Assembly: GCA_964557855.1 (NCBI GenBank)
Contig: CAZLBP010000020.1
Span: 1 to 64,000 of the forward strand
Source of the DNA: JAJRZL01 sp964557855
Lineage (GTDB): Bacteria > Zixibacteria > MSB-5A5 > GN15 > FEB-12
Reading direction: 5' to 3'
Length of the DNA stretch: 64,000 bases
In this document: piece by piece, positions 7,921 through 18,507 of the stretch
Position numbering within the stretch: the first letter of the stretch is position 1
How the letters are laid out: the number at the start of each line of letters is the position of its first letter
Position numbers and translations under genes: made by a program
Notes under the pieces: generated by a model
Told to the model about the DNA's origin: nothing
The model's database searches: none
What the model saw: only the letters and a program-made list of their open reading frames with translations

Positions 7921-9024
7921 ATGAAGCGGGAATACTTTCTCATAACGATTTTCTTCATCCTGGCAGCGGTATTTTTCTATCTGTTTTATCAGCTCATTAT
8001 CCCGTTCTTTATTCCGATCTGCTGGGCGGCCGTGTTCGTTATCATATTCCATCCTATCTATGTTCGACTGAGTAAGAGAGTCAAATCCCGGGCGCTGGCG
8101 TCGCTCCTGATGTGTCTGCTAATCATAGTTCTCATCATTGGTCCGGTGGCGTATCTGTTTACGGCTTTGGTACAGGAAGCCGCCGCCGCGGTGGCCAGAG
8201 TCAACACTATGTATCGAGCCGGTGAGTTCGACGAACTGCTGAAAGTGGATATCCCTCTTATCAAGGCCGCCAAAGAGAAACTGTCCGAGTATTACGATAT
8301 ATCGCAGATCAATCTGGACCAACTCATAAAGGACACAATCGACAAAGTGGGCGGGGTCATTGTCAATCAAACCACCTGGGTCATCGCCAATGGTACCAAG
8401 GCGGTATTCTATTTCGTGCTGATGCTGTTTACTACCTATTATTTCTTTAAAGACGGAAGCCTGATCATCCACAAGTTGAAGCGGCTCATGCCGATTCCCT
8501 CGGATCGAATTGAAAGCACCTTTAATCGGTTGCGGGATGTCATTCAGGCCACAATATATGGCGGCGTAGTCGTGGCACTGATTCAGGGGTTGCTGGGCGG
8601 CCTTCTGTTTGCCGTGGTGGGCATCCCCTCGGCCGTTTTCTGGGGAGCCATCATGGCTCTCTTGTCGATCATACCTTTCGTCGGGGCGTTTCTGATCTAC
8701 GTACCGGCGGGCATCATACTCTTGCTGGGCGGTTCTTATGTAAAGGGTATCATCGTCATAGGTATCGGCACCATTATCATCTCACAGATAGATAACCTCA
8801 TAAGACCTTATCTTATATCCGGTCGAACTTCCATGCATCCGTTAATGCTCTTCTTCTCCATCATGGGCGGGATTTCGCTTTTCGGCTTGTTGGGAGTGGT
8901 GCTTGGTCCGCTCGTGGCGGCCGTGTTCGTCACGGTACTTGATATCCTCGATTTTCGCCTGCATCCGGCGGATGAGGAGTCCGGCTCTACCGGCGCTCCG
9001 GGACCGGAAGCGGAGACATCGTAG
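7921..9024 (+). CDS. AI-2E family (PerM/YdiK-like) membrane permease
   Basis: A 367-residue inner-membrane protein of the family PF01594. N-terminal helices (FLITIFFILAAVFFYLFYQLI) and a second pair follow each other closely, then a soluble stretch (about 70-150), then five or more helices in the C-terminal half with the family hallmark LLGGLLFAVVGIPSAVFWGA and the end GLLGVVLGPLVAAVFVTVLD. Members export small molecules or act as ion/proton antiporters; the substrate here is unknown. No clear ribosome binding site precedes the ATG. The tail after residue 345 is acidic and cytosolic. Confidence 0.88.
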   Translation: MKREYFLITIFFILAAVFFYLFYQLIIPFFIPICWAAVFVIIFHPIYVRLSKRVKSRALASLLMCLLIIVLIIGPVAYLFTALVQEAAAAVARVNTMYRAGEFDELLKVDIPLIKAAKEKLSEYYDISQINLDQLIKDTIDKVGGVIVNQTTWVIANGTKAVFYFVLMLFTTYYFFKDGSLIIHKLKRLMPIPSDRIESTFNRLRDVIQATIYGGVVVALIQGLLGGLLFAVVGIPSAVFWGAIMALLSIIPFVGAFLIYVPAGIILLLGGSYVKGIIVIGIGTIIISQIDNLIRPYLISGRTSMHPLMLFFSIMGGISLFGLLGVVLGPLVAAVFVTVLDILDFRLHPADEESGSTGAPGPEAETS

Positions 9025-9143
9025 CTGTACGGCAAAGGCGGTTTGACGAAGCGCGTTGCCCCATCCTTTTTCCTTTACACATATTAATCGAGGGATATAT
9101 TGGTCGTTCGAGTATCACAATTTTTTGTCAGGAGAGATCGACA

Positions 9144-12005
9144 ATGTATCACCATTCCCGTCGTTATATCGGTTTCTTACTATCCGTGTGCGGATTTGGG
9201 CTTCTATGGGCCATAACTGCCCAGGCAGGATTGCATCCTTCGTATTCAGCAAAGGCCGAAATCGACACGGTCGAGTTCTACAATACGCACAGTTATGACA
9301 GATCGGTACCGAACCCGAACGACTATCTGCAGTACCCGGTCGGGAAGTGGCCGGCGCGGTACCACGAATTTGTTCTGTATTTCCAGGAACTGGCGGCCTT
9401 CTCCGACCGGCTCAGGATCGAGACACACGAAACGACCCACGAAGGCCGGACTTTGTACAACCTCTTCATCTCCTCTCCCGAGAATATCCGTAATCTGGAA
9501 GCCCATCGCGAGCAGATGGATAAACTGGCTGATCCGCGCGCCGGTTTATCTAATTCGGCATTGTCCGAGGCTCTGGCCGGACAACCGGCCTTCGCCTGGC
9601 TGGGCTACAGTATCCACGGGGACGAGATTTCCGGCAGTGACGCGGCTATCAGGCTGGCCTATCACTTAGCAGCCGCCAATGATTCGGCGACGCTGCATTT
9701 ACTGGACAACGTTATTATCATAATCGACCCCTGCGAGAATCCGGACGGTCGCGAGCGCTACTTGAGCATGTTGGAGACGTATAAGAGTCACGTTCCAAAC
9801 TACGATTCGCGTTCGGCGCAGCACGGCGGGGTGTGGCCCTGGGGTCGCGCCAATCACTATCTGTTCGATTTGAACCGCGACTGGATTCTGCTGACCCAGC
9901 CGGAGACCAAGGGCCGCGTGCGGACGATTCTGGAGTATCACCCGGTCATGGTTGTCGACGGGCACGAAATGGGATCCAACGCCACTTTTCTGTTCTCTCC
10001 GCCGCGTCAACCGATCAACTACAACACACCGGAAAACGTCATGAAGTGGTACTCGATCTTCCGCGACGATCAGGCGCAGGCATTCGATGAGCGCGGCTGG
10101 CCGTATTACACCGGGGAGTGGAACGAGCAATGGTATATCGGATATGGCTCGGCCTGGCCGACGTTCTTCGGGACGGTCGGGATACTCTATGAACAAGCCG
10201 GGGTAGACGGGCAGGTGGTCCGTCAACGGGACAATTACCTGCTGAGCTACCACGAAGCCATCAACCATCAATTCACGTCCTCGATAGCCAACCTGCAGAC
10301 GGTTGCCAACAATCGTGAGGAGTTGTTGCGCGACTACAGGAGCGCCCGCAACAACATCGTCACGAGAGGCGAGAGGAGCAACCTGACCTTCATATTCGTG
10401 CCTGACGAGGACGAGCTGAAAATGCAGCGTTTGATTTCGTCGCTGCTGACTCAGGGTATCGAGGTTCATCGGGCCGCGGAGGAGTTCCCGGTGGGGGACG
10501 TTACGGATATCTATCAGAAGAAACACTCGATGAAGAGATTCCCGGCCGGGACCTATCTGGTCAGCACGGCTCAACCTCAGGGAGCCCTGGCCAAGGCGAT
10601 GCTTGAATTCGATTTGCACCTGAAGCCGGAGTTTCTGGAAGAGGAGCGCCGGGAGCTGGAGAAACATGGGGATACGCGCATGTACGAAGTCTCGGCGTGG
10701 TGTGTGCCCATGGCTTACGACGTGGACGCATACATGACGACATCGCGCATATCGGTGCAGCAGGAGCCGGTAACGGGGCCGACAGCGACTGGCGGTCGGG
10801 TTATCGATCCGGGGGCCCAATACGGTTTTATCGTCGACATGCAAGGTGAGAAGACCTACCGGATGCTCAACGGTCTCTTTGGCGAGCACGTGACTGTCTA
10901 TGCGTCGGAGAAGGCTTTCACGATCGAAGGTCGCCGCTACCGGCCGGGGGCACTGGTCCTGCGCCGCCGGGGTAACCCCGATGACCTGCCGAATATCCTG
11001 ACCCGACTGGCACGGGAAACAGGGGTCGACGTCCACGGTGTCAATACGGGGTTATCGACCGAAGGGTCTCATTTGGGCGCGCCGACTTTTCGCTTGCTGC
11101 AGCAGCCGAAGGTAGCCATTCTGACCGGGGCGCCGCTCAGCTTTACTTCGGTGGGGTCACTCTGGTTCACGATCGACAGAGAATTAGAGATTCCGCATTC
11201 TCTTCTGCATATGGACGAATTCATGTGGACCGATATATCCCCGTATAATGTTCTCGTATTTCCGTCGGCCTGGGGCAGCGGCTTGCAAGACCGCCTGGGT
11301 AAGCGCGGCAAGCAAAAGCTCGAGGAATGGGTTGAGGACGGCGGGACGCTGATTCTTATGGGAAGTTCGGCGACGTGGGCCGCCGATACGTCGGTGGCCC
11401 TGACACAGGTGCGTTTGAAACGACAGGTTCTGGATAAACTGGAAGATTATGCCCGTGCCCTGGAAAGAGAACTGGCGGCCGAGGACCCGGAAGTCGACAC
11501 GATGGCTCTCTGGCATCCGGAGGAAATCGAGGCCGAAAAGTCTGCCGATGAGGAAGCCGCTAGGCAGAAGAAGGGTCAAAAGGAGGATGCTGAAGAGCTG
11601 GACAAGTGGCAGCGCCGTTTCCGTCCGGGTGGCGTGATTTTGCGGGCCGACGTCGACACCGAACACTGGCTGGCGTTCGGTATGAAGGAACGTGTGCCGA
11701 CTATGATTTGGGGCAGCCAGGCGTATCTGTCCAAAGAACCGGTGGCCACCGTCGCTCGACTGACACCCGAGGCGGACAAACTGCGTATGTCCGGTTTGCT
11801 GTGGCCCGAGGCTCGGGAGCGATGGGCCGGGACGGCTTACACCACCCGGGAACGGAAGGGCAAGGGGCAGATCGTTATTTTTGCGGGAGATCCGAATATG
11901 CGGGCTTATTGGTACGGCACGCGCAAGATGTTCGTCAACGCCGTACTCTATGGTCCGGGGTTCACGAGCGGCTTTGAGCCTTATTCGGAAGAAAGCCCGG
12001 AATAG
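9144..12005 (+). CDS. Secreted M14 zinc carboxypeptidase with C-terminal GATase-like domain
   Basis: A 953-residue exported peptidase with a signal peptide at residues 1-28 (FLLSVCGFGLLWAITAQA). The M14 domain spans about 60-380, with zinc ligands H158 and E161 (SIHGDEISG) and H274 (VDGHEMGSN), the substrate-binding FDLNRDW at about 242-247 and catalytic E350 (GILYEQAG), so the active site is complete. A later region (about 655-760: KVAILTGAPLSF, YNVLVFPSAWG, EEWVEDGGTLILMG) resembles a class I glutamine-amidotransferase-like fold without obvious catalytic residues. A charged, Glu/Lys-rich linker near 775-830 precedes a final beta-rich part. AGGAG lies 8-10 bp before the ATG. Role: breakdown of external peptides or cell-wall peptides; the substrate is unknown. 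Confidence 0.9.
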   Translation: MYHHSRRYIGFLLSVCGFGLLWAITAQAGLHPSYSAKAEIDTVEFYNTHSYDRSVPNPNDYLQYPVGKWPARYHEFVLYFQELAAFSDRLRIETHETTHEGRTLYNLFISSPENIRNLEAHREQMDKLADPRAGLSNSALSEALAGQPAFAWLGYSIHGDEISGSDAAIRLAYHLAAANDSATLHLLDNVIIIIDPCENPDGRERYLSMLETYKSHVPNYDSRSAQHGGVWPWGRANHYLFDLNRDWILLTQPETKGRVRTILEYHPVMVVDGHEMGSNATFLFSPPRQPINYNTPENVMKWYSIFRDDQAQAFDERGWPYYTGEWNEQWYIGYGSAWPTFFGTVGILYEQAGVDGQVVRQRDNYLLSYHEAINHQFTSSIANLQTVANNREELLRDYRSARNNIVTRGERSNLTFIFVPDEDELKMQRLISSLLTQGIEVHRAAEEFPVGDVTDIYQKKHSMKRFPAGTYLVSTAQPQGALAKAMLEFDLHLKPEFLEEERRELEKHGDTRMYEVSAWCVPMAYDVDAYMTTSRISVQQEPVTGPTATGGRVIDPGAQYGFIVDMQGEKTYRMLNGLFGEHVTVYASEKAFTIEGRRYRPGALVLRRRGNPDDLPNILTRLARETGVDVHGVNTGLSTEGSHLGAPTFRLLQQPKVAILTGAPLSFTSVGSLWFTIDRELEIPHSLLHMDEFMWTDISPYNVLVFPSAWGSGLQDRLGKRGKQKLEEWVEDGGTLILMGSSATWAADTSVALTQVRLKRQVLDKLEDYARALERELAAEDPEVDTMALWHPEEIEAEKSADEEAARQKKGQKEDAEELDKWQRRFRPGGVILRADVDTEHWLAFGMKERVPTMIWGSQAYLSKEPVATVARLTPEADKLRMSGLLWPEARERWAGTAYTTRERKGKGQIVIFAGDPNMRAYWYGTRKMFVNAVLYGPGFTSGFEPYSEESPE

Positions 12006-12199
12006 ACGGAGAGAAACGCCCTCCATAGCCGATTTGAAGCGATTATTGGTGGTATCGTCGGGAGCCGCTTATCGGGTCCATTTGTTCTTGTCAGAACGAG
12101 AAAATGCAGTATATTTGATCTGGAGTTTCTTGTTGTGCCCTGCCTCACAGCAGGGTTACTTATTGTTGGATATGTGGCAATAACGAGTTTGGAAGGTCC

Positions 12200-13258
12200 G
12201 TGAAAGGCAAACGAGTACTGATTACCGGCGGCGCCGGGTACCTGGGCTACCATCTGGCGCAAGACCTCCCCCGACGCGGGGTGGCGTTTATGGCTCTCAA
12301 CGATATCGCACCCTTTATCGAGGGCGACTATCCGGACGACGCGCTGCTTGTCACACAGGACGTGCGTGACGCCGACGGTATGTACCGTCTGATCCATGAC
12401 AACAAGATCGATATTATTATACATTGTGCCGCGGCCCTGCCATTGTGGAGCCGTGAAGAGATTTTCTCCACCAACATTTCCGGTTTGCGCAACACGCTGG
12501 AGCAGGCCCGCAAATGCAAAGTGGAACGGTTCATTTTCGTCAGTTCGACGGCCGTGTACGGCGTGCCGGAAAAACATCCGCTGGTGGAAGAAGACGAACT
12601 GGTCGGCGTCGGACCGTACGGCACCACCAAGATCGAGGGGGAGACGATATGCAACGAGTTCCGCGACGAGGGGATGTGCGTCACGATTATCCGTCCGAAG
12701 ACGTTTATCGGCACGGCCCGCCTGGGTGTGTTCCAAATTCTCTACGATTGGGTGGATGCGGGCAAGCGCATACCCATAATCGGCAAAGGGGAGAATCTCT
12801 ACCAACTGCTGGAAGTAACCGATCTGATTGAAGCCATTTACCTGGCTGCCGCGGCTCCTCCGGAACTGGCCTCCGATGTATTCAATGTCGGCGCGCAGCA
12901 TTTCGACAAAGTGAAGCGTGACGTGGGGGCGCTGTGTGAATTTGCCGGCAGCGGTGCCCGTGTCCAGCCGACTCCGGCCAAACTGGTCAAAGGGACGCTG
13001 GCGGTGTTCGAGTTCTTGAGAATTTCTCCGCTGTACAAGTGGATTTACGGCACCGCCGACAAAGACTCCTATGTCTCGACGAAGAAGATCGAGGACAAGC
13101 TGGGTTGGCGATCGAAATATTCCAATGAGGATGCGCTGATTTCGTCACACAAATGGTATCTGGAGCACAAGGAGGAACTGCAACATATAACATCAGGCGT
13201 GACTCACCGGGTGGGTTGGAACCAGGGCGTACTGAAACTCGTAAAGAAGTTCATGTGA
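12200..13258 (+). CDS. NAD-dependent epimerase/dehydratase (extended SDR)
   Basis: A 352-residue Rossmann enzyme of the sugar-nucleotide epimerase/dehydratase or 3-beta-HSD group; cytosolic. The nucleotide-binding motif is TGGAGYLG (residues 9-16), with catalytic SSTAVYG and the YGTTK pair (Y-x3-K). The start is GTG at 12200 with GGAAGG just 3 bp away, an unusually short spacing, but no other in-frame start fits. The C-terminal half (residues 230-350) shows the substrate domain of the 3-beta-HSD-like group. The substrate is not predictable; no neighbouring sugar-biosynthesis genes. Confidence 0.85.
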   Translation: MKGKRVLITGGAGYLGYHLAQDLPRRGVAFMALNDIAPFIEGDYPDDALLVTQDVRDADGMYRLIHDNKIDIIIHCAAALPLWSREEIFSTNISGLRNTLEQARKCKVERFIFVSSTAVYGVPEKHPLVEEDELVGVGPYGTTKIEGETICNEFRDEGMCVTIIRPKTFIGTARLGVFQILYDWVDAGKRIPIIGKGENLYQLLEVTDLIEAIYLAAAAPPELASDVFNVGAQHFDKVKRDVGALCEFAGSGARVQPTPAKLVKGTLAVFEFLRISPLYKWIYGTADKDSYVSTKKIEDKLGWRSKYSNEDALISSHKWYLEHKEELQHITSGVTHRVGWNQGVLKLVKKFM

Positions 13259-13905
13259 GCCGAATCCGACCACCGAGCACGCGTGCAGTCGATGCCGGGC
13301 CGTGAGCAATGGCGACACGGCGAGCGGCAACTCGACTAATCTACACAACACGCAATGAGGTAATGGGTTGGCCGGTTTATTGTTGGTTTTTTTTGTTGCT
13401 TTTGGGTTGTATCGCCGTAAGTTTCGGCACGCGTTGAGCGAAGAGATGCGCAAAAGAACAGATGTTTTGTTGTTGCATCAAAAAATGAAAACATGTGATT
13501 TATGACCTCATAGGAGGAAAAACGTAAGGCGCAAAGCGGTCGTTTTTGGCGAAGGAAGTAACTCTTTTATTCTTGACAGGGTATAGAGCACAATTTATGT
13601 TAGTGACCGATTTGCACAAAGTCCCTGGTCGGGAGACCGAATAGATTATGTGATAAGGGTTTAGAAGACCTCGAAAACAGACGATATGAAAAGGAAACTA
13701 TATCGCATTTTAGAAACTGATAATGGACTCGAATAGAAGATGAAGGAGGTAAGCGAGGAGAGAATGAGGGTAGCATATTACCCTGCGAGATCGAATCAGG
13801 CTCATGATGCTATGCGGGTAGCGGGCCTCCCGAATATTGAGATTCATGAAGCACACAAAAAATGACACATATATTAATAAACCATTTCAAAAGGAGAATT
13901 GAAGC
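13259..13905. other. Long non-coding leader region
   Basis: About 650 bp without a gene. A good promoter pair lies at 13573-13601, leaving a leader of about 300 nt before the lipoprotein gene at 13906. A purine-rich tract (13735-13765) contains AGGAGG without a following reading frame. I could not match a known riboswitch. Confidence 0.5.
13573..13601 (+). promoter_or_regulatory. Putative sigma-70 promoter for the large lipoprotein
   Basis: TTGACA (13573-13578), 17-bp spacer, TATGTT (13596-13601). The consensus -35 and the optimal spacer make it credible. Confidence 0.55.
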
Positions 13906-16900
13906 ATGAAACGAAACTCGCTGTTCATGCTGGTGCTGACATTGTTGGTAAGCACCGTGGGAGTTTACTTTTTAGGCTGCGATGATACCACGGTAGAGTC
14001 GCAGGACGTTGTCCCTGATAAGGTCCACGGCTCGATCCATGGCACAGTCGTCAATGCCATAACCAATGAACCCATACCGGGCGTTATTGTGTATTACTTT
14101 GCTGGAGGTAGCGGCGTTTCCGAGAAAGAAGGAGACCGTTCGGCGCTCCAAACAGCGGAAAGAGATTCCGTAATTACGGGCAGTGAGGGTCAGTTCCACA
14201 CTGTTGATACTCTTCCGTCAGGCTATTATCAGCTTCAATTTGTGGTGCCGGGGCAATTCGCTACGGGTTGGACCACCGCCTATATCAAAACTCTTGAGGA
14301 ACTTAAGGGCGATATAGATGTCAATCCTTCTGGCGTGATAAGGTACGAGACTGTAATCGACTTCTTTCCGCTTCCTTTGTACCCGTCAACCGCGTCCTTA
14401 ACTGGTGTCGTCATGACGGCTCTGCCGGACGTGCTGGGTGGCGGTGGACCAACTGTGAGCGAGAAGGAAACCGGCGAGCAACAAGCTCTGCAGAATCCGC
14501 CGAGCCCGGTTCCCAATGTCGAAGTGCGCGTCACCTACCCCGGTGATCTGCCGTTCTACAGATTGGCCTACACGACCGCAACTAATGCGAGCGGTGTCTT
14601 TGAATTTGAGAATCTGCCGGCCTACGAAGACACGGTAATGCTCTCGATCATGCCGTTCACTGCCGGTGACACTTCTTATCTGCGGTTCGACACGGCGGTT
14701 GTGCTCGTACAGAACCATACCGTCGACGTCGGCAACAAGTACGGCTTGGTGGACTGTGTCGATCTGCCGGCAATCCTCTCGCAGAATTTCAATCCGGATG
14801 CGCCGTTCAACTACGATGGCGATCTGGCCATGAGATTCTCGGAAGCCATGGACACGCTCACGTTTGATGTGTCTTTGACTGTTGGTGGTGAGCCGTGGGT
14901 CTTCGACATAACCTGGTCGGCGGGTGATTCGCTGGTGACACTGAGCCCCAGGAAGACCCTCTTTACTGACGAAACCTATACGGTGACGATACACCATGCG
15001 GAATCCAAGTCCGGTTGTGACATGAATCCGCGATTCGACGTCATGAACTTCACCACCATGGACGGAATCGACCTGCTGTCGACCAATGCCGAACGCGTGG
15101 CCGGTGAGTTCGATGACTACACGATCAGCGACGATCTCGATCTGGATTTCAACATGCCCCCGGTCATCAATCCGACCTTTGGGCATCTGACCCTGCTGGA
15201 TGTTACTGATTGTTTCCGCAATGGCTCGGCATTCCCGCAAGGCGACCCCAATGGTGATTGCTACACTGACAAGGGCGGTTGTACGTGGTTCCCGGTGTCC
15301 TTTGATGCATCCGTAAACGGCAACACGCTGGTTATAGACCCCGTGCAGAATCTCGAGCGGGATCACGTGTATGAATTCTCCTGGAAGGTCTTTTCCAGCA
15401 TCCAGGGTGACTTCCATGAAGGTTGCTTCACGTTCTGGACTGAACCCGATACCACGACACTCGATGCCGTTACCGGTTTCGCAGTAGAGATGGACGATGA
15501 CTGGACGGCCGACTGGAATACTACGGAAATCACATTCCGCTGGGATACGAAGGCGAAAGCGCTCGGTTATAAGGTTTACGCGCGCGATGATAGCAAGAAC
15601 ACTGACTTCGTACAACTCCATGATTTCGCACAGCAGGATTTCCTCCAGCATCAGGAACGAACTGTGCAGCTGTGGAAACACGGAGAATTCGACCTGTATG
15701 GTAACGACGGCTTCCAAACCCCGTTCTCGGGCGGCGTCGAACTGGAATTCCAGGTGAGGGCCTATAATCGTGGCGGCGACGGCGCTCCTTCTTCATCCGT
15801 GTTTGTCGAAGATGAGACCCCGCCGGAGTTTGCTCTGGTACAGGCCGGTAATGCTGACCGAGTCGGCAAAGACGAGGATACGGTTGTCATAAGTGTACTT
15901 GGTACCTTTGCCGAAGCCACCGGTGCATATACCGCCATCAGCTATGATTCTGTCTGCGGTTCGCATACCGGCGGTGCTCTGCTTGAGTACCTCGAGAATG
16001 CCAAGCCCGGATTCACGTTTGTCGAAGCCGGCGGCACCAACGATCCGCTGCTGACCGATGCCGATGTAATGTGGGACGATGAGAACAACCTGCGCGGTGG
16101 CACTGCCTGGTTTATGGTTCCGATGGGAACGGCTGCAGCCGGTGATTCGCTGATTGTGGAAATCACCGACAATTCCGGCAATACCGGAACCGCTGCTATT
16201 CGTCTCCTGCCGAACTTCGAGTTCATCATTCCGACCGCCGACAGTGGTCTGGAAGCCGGACCGACCGGCAAGACAGTGAAGTTCGTAGTGCGTGATGCTA
16301 CCGATTCGACAATCCAAGCGGTTCATGCCTGGCTGTCACTTGACGGCGGCACGACCTTCATCGACACCGTCGAAAACATCGCCATCAATGGTTGTCCAAC
16401 TATGGATCTCACTAATTCATTCTTCACCGACAGCGATCCAATCGACTGGGATACCGTGATGGTCGACGCCAATGCGATGGTGCAATTGCAGGATACGGCG
16501 GGCGGTTCATTCTGGACCTCCGACCTGTTCACAATCAGCGGCATCATGATGACCGGACCTGACTCTCTGTACATCGATACCACCGAAATTCTCGACCGCG
16601 GTGTGACCGACTCGGTTGCGGTACCGTTGACCTGGAATTCGGTCGGATTCGACGACAATATGGTGGAAATCTGGTACTTTGCCGATGCTACCTCGCCATA
16701 CGACGGTCCCTCCAGTGTTGACGATACCACCGAATGGACGAGAGACACGCTGGTCGGCAACATCGATAACACCGGTACCTATGACTGGTATCCGCCGGTC
16801 TACAACAACCAGACGTATATGGCCTGGGTCCGTCTGGCCGATGCCGACATGAACATGGATGACACGCTTCGTGACTCACGTCCGGCCGACATGAACGACT

Positions 16901-18402
16901 ACGAGTTCATGGTCTTCCATGACATGATTCAATACGTTGATCCGTTCCCCGGACCTCCCTACGATATCGCCAAGGGTGGTCAGCAGTACGACATCAGATG
17001 GTGGAATAAGCTGGATGACGACAACGATCCGGTCTTTGACACCTTCCCGTCGATACTGACGATCGACTACCTGATCGCCATGGGTGACGATACCCTTGAA
17101 ACCGATCCGGAGAATTTCGACGAAGGCGATTGGCGGTTCATCACCGATACCGCTCACAACGAGGGCGGCTACGGCTGGCGGTACCCGCCGTGGAATGAAC
17201 CGACCTATCATGCCTGGATCCGCATCACGGATGCCAACGGCGAATACTACTACAGTCCCAAGTTCACCATCGCCGGCCTGCTCGTAACGCAGCCGGATGC
17301 AGGTGACGACTGGGATGTCGGCAGTGCCCATTATGTCCTGTGGGAGAACATCGGCAACTTCGGCCTTCTCGGTGAAACCGTCAACATCTCGTACTGGGAT
17401 TCCGATGAGGAAGAATGGGTTGTCATTCCGAACGCCGGCGCCATAGCGGCCTCAGCTGAGGAGTTTCTCTGGGATCCGATCGACAACGTACCGGACAGCC
17501 TGACTCGTATAAGAGTGCAGGAGAACAGCCCGCCGGTTTCCGGACAGGGAATGTATGACACCACGGATCTGTTCGTGATCTCCGGTTACGAAGCCCTGTC
17601 ACCGCTGCCGCCGGATACCATCTATGTGTCCGACATCGTACAGCTGCAGTGGGCGACGATCGGTGACCCGGATGACGGCCAGGTGTGGATTGATTTCGCT
17701 TGGTACTACGATCCGGTTGCTCCGGGAATCGATACAACCTGGGTACCTTTCGCTGTTAATAATCCGACCCCGAATGATGGCGCTTACTCCTTCACGGTGC
17801 CGAACGATATAAACCTTGTTCAAGCGGACATTGAGTACTTGGATGGCACTTTTGACAGCACGGTACATGATGAGTTCATGCTCCGCGTCCGAGCTGACGG
17901 AGGAACGGCAGTCGACGAAGCGATTAACCCAAACGTCACTCAGTACATCACGGTGGCTGTGCCGTCCATCGCTATCTATCAGCCGGATACGGCCGACATC
18001 GTGGGTGGTAGTGACGATGCCTGGATGATGGGAACCGAAGAAACCATCACCTGGAACTCGATCGGTGTGGGCGATCCTCAGGAAGTCACCATCCAGCTGC
18101 AGGAGTACGATGTTGCTCAGAGTATCTGGGTGCTTCACTCTGTGATCGCCACAGGCGTGCCCAGCTCCAACAGATACGCGGAGCAATTCGGCACCCCGGT
18201 CGGCTACCATGAGTACGATTGGGACATTCCGATACTTCTCGACACCGATGATATCGACAGCGCTCGTATCAGAATCGTGGGTGACAACGTGATCGAGGCG
18301 GCCGGTGACATTGAAGGCTTCAGCCAGCCGTTCCAGATCATAGAGAACCCGGGCCCGGTCTCAACCGATCCCGGCAGCGCCACGAGGCCGTCGAAGAAAT
18401 AG
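13906..18402 (+). CDS. Giant modular surface lipoprotein
   Basis: 1498 residues. The N-terminus MKRNSLFMLVLTLLVSTVGV then YFLGC looks like a lipoprotein signal, with Cys at about residue 25. Domains in order: two carboxypeptidase-regulatory-like modules (about 45-150 and 155-275; GTVVNAITNEPIPGVIVYY); an SbsA/Big_5-like Ig module (about 290-390; LAMRFSEAMDTLTFDVSLTV); a fibronectin-type region (about 515-620); Ig-like repeats; and Kre9/KNH-like beta modules near the end (GTEETITWNSIGVGDPQEVT and similar ITW/VPLTW segments). It is acidic and rich in Asp/Thr, with no catalytic motif seen. Probably an adhesin or structural surface protein. AAGGAG precedes the ATG and a terminator follows, so it is monocistronic. 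Confidence 0.82.
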   Translation: MKRNSLFMLVLTLLVSTVGVYFLGCDDTTVESQDVVPDKVHGSIHGTVVNAITNEPIPGVIVYYFAGGSGVSEKEGDRSALQTAERDSVITGSEGQFHTVDTLPSGYYQLQFVVPGQFATGWTTAYIKTLEELKGDIDVNPSGVIRYETVIDFFPLPLYPSTASLTGVVMTALPDVLGGGGPTVSEKETGEQQALQNPPSPVPNVEVRVTYPGDLPFYRLAYTTATNASGVFEFENLPAYEDTVMLSIMPFTAGDTSYLRFDTAVVLVQNHTVDVGNKYGLVDCVDLPAILSQNFNPDAPFNYDGDLAMRFSEAMDTLTFDVSLTVGGEPWVFDITWSAGDSLVTLSPRKTLFTDETYTVTIHHAESKSGCDMNPRFDVMNFTTMDGIDLLSTNAERVAGEFDDYTISDDLDLDFNMPPVINPTFGHLTLLDVTDCFRNGSAFPQGDPNGDCYTDKGGCTWFPVSFDASVNGNTLVIDPVQNLERDHVYEFSWKVFSSIQGDFHEGCFTFWTEPDTTTLDAVTGFAVEMDDDWTADWNTTEITFRWDTKAKALGYKVYARDDSKNTDFVQLHDFAQQDFLQHQERTVQLWKHGEFDLYGNDGFQTPFSGGVELEFQVRAYNRGGDGAPSSSVFVEDETPPEFALVQAGNADRVGKDEDTVVISVLGTFAEATGAYTAISYDSVCGSHTGGALLEYLENAKPGFTFVEAGGTNDPLLTDADVMWDDENNLRGGTAWFMVPMGTAAAGDSLIVEITDNSGNTGTAAIRLLPNFEFIIPTADSGLEAGPTGKTVKFVVRDATDSTIQAVHAWLSLDGGTTFIDTVENIAINGCPTMDLTNSFFTDSDPIDWDTVMVDANAMVQLQDTAGGSFWTSDLFTISGIMMTGPDSLYIDTTEILDRGVTDSVAVPLTWNSVGFDDNMVEIWYFADATSPYDGPSSVDDTTEWTRDTLVGNIDNTGTYDWYPPVYNNQTYMAWVRLADADMNMDDTLRDSRPADMNDYEFMVFHDMIQYVDPFPGPPYDIAKGGQQYDIRWWNKLDDDNDPVFDTFPSILTIDYLIAMGDDTLETDPENFDEGDWRFITDTAHNEGGYGWRYPPWNEPTYHAWIRITDANGEYYYSPKFTIAGLLVTQPDAGDDWDVGSAHYVLWENIGNFGLLGETVNISYWDSDEEEWVVIPNAGAIAASAEEFLWDPIDNVPDSLTRIRVQENSPPVSGQGMYDTTDLFVISGYEALSPLPPDTIYVSDIVQLQWATIGDPDDGQVWIDFAWYYDPVAPGIDTTWVPFAVNNPTPNDGAYSFTVPNDINLVQADIEYLDGTFDSTVHDEFMLRVRADGGTAVDEAINPNVTQYITVAVPSIAIYQPDTADIVGGSDDAWMMGTEETITWNSIGVGDPQEVTIQLQEYDVAQSIWVLHSVIATGVPSSNRYAEQFGTPVGYHEYDWDIPILLDTDDIDSARIRIVGDNVIEAAGDIEGFSQPFQIIENPGPVSTDPGSATRPSKK

Positions 18403-18429
18403 TAAGTCACAACTTACTTCGATAGATTA

Positions 18430-18462
18430 CCGGAGACTGGTTATCCAGTCTCCGGTTTTTTT
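18430..18462 (+). terminator. Terminator of the large lipoprotein gene
   Basis: Stem CCGGAGACTGG/CCAGTCTCCGG with the loop TTAT, followed by seven T. It lies 28 bp after the stop. Confidence 0.93.
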
Positions 18463-18507
18463 GTGGGGATGGGGAAGCAGGTTCGATTCGCAATAGGCTG
18501 TGTGTCC

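Noticed and set aside
13500..13560. A segment with GCGCAAAGC resembling the core of a c-di-GMP-I riboswitch
   Set aside because: The second stem and the tetraloop receptor are not found, and it lies upstream of the best promoter.
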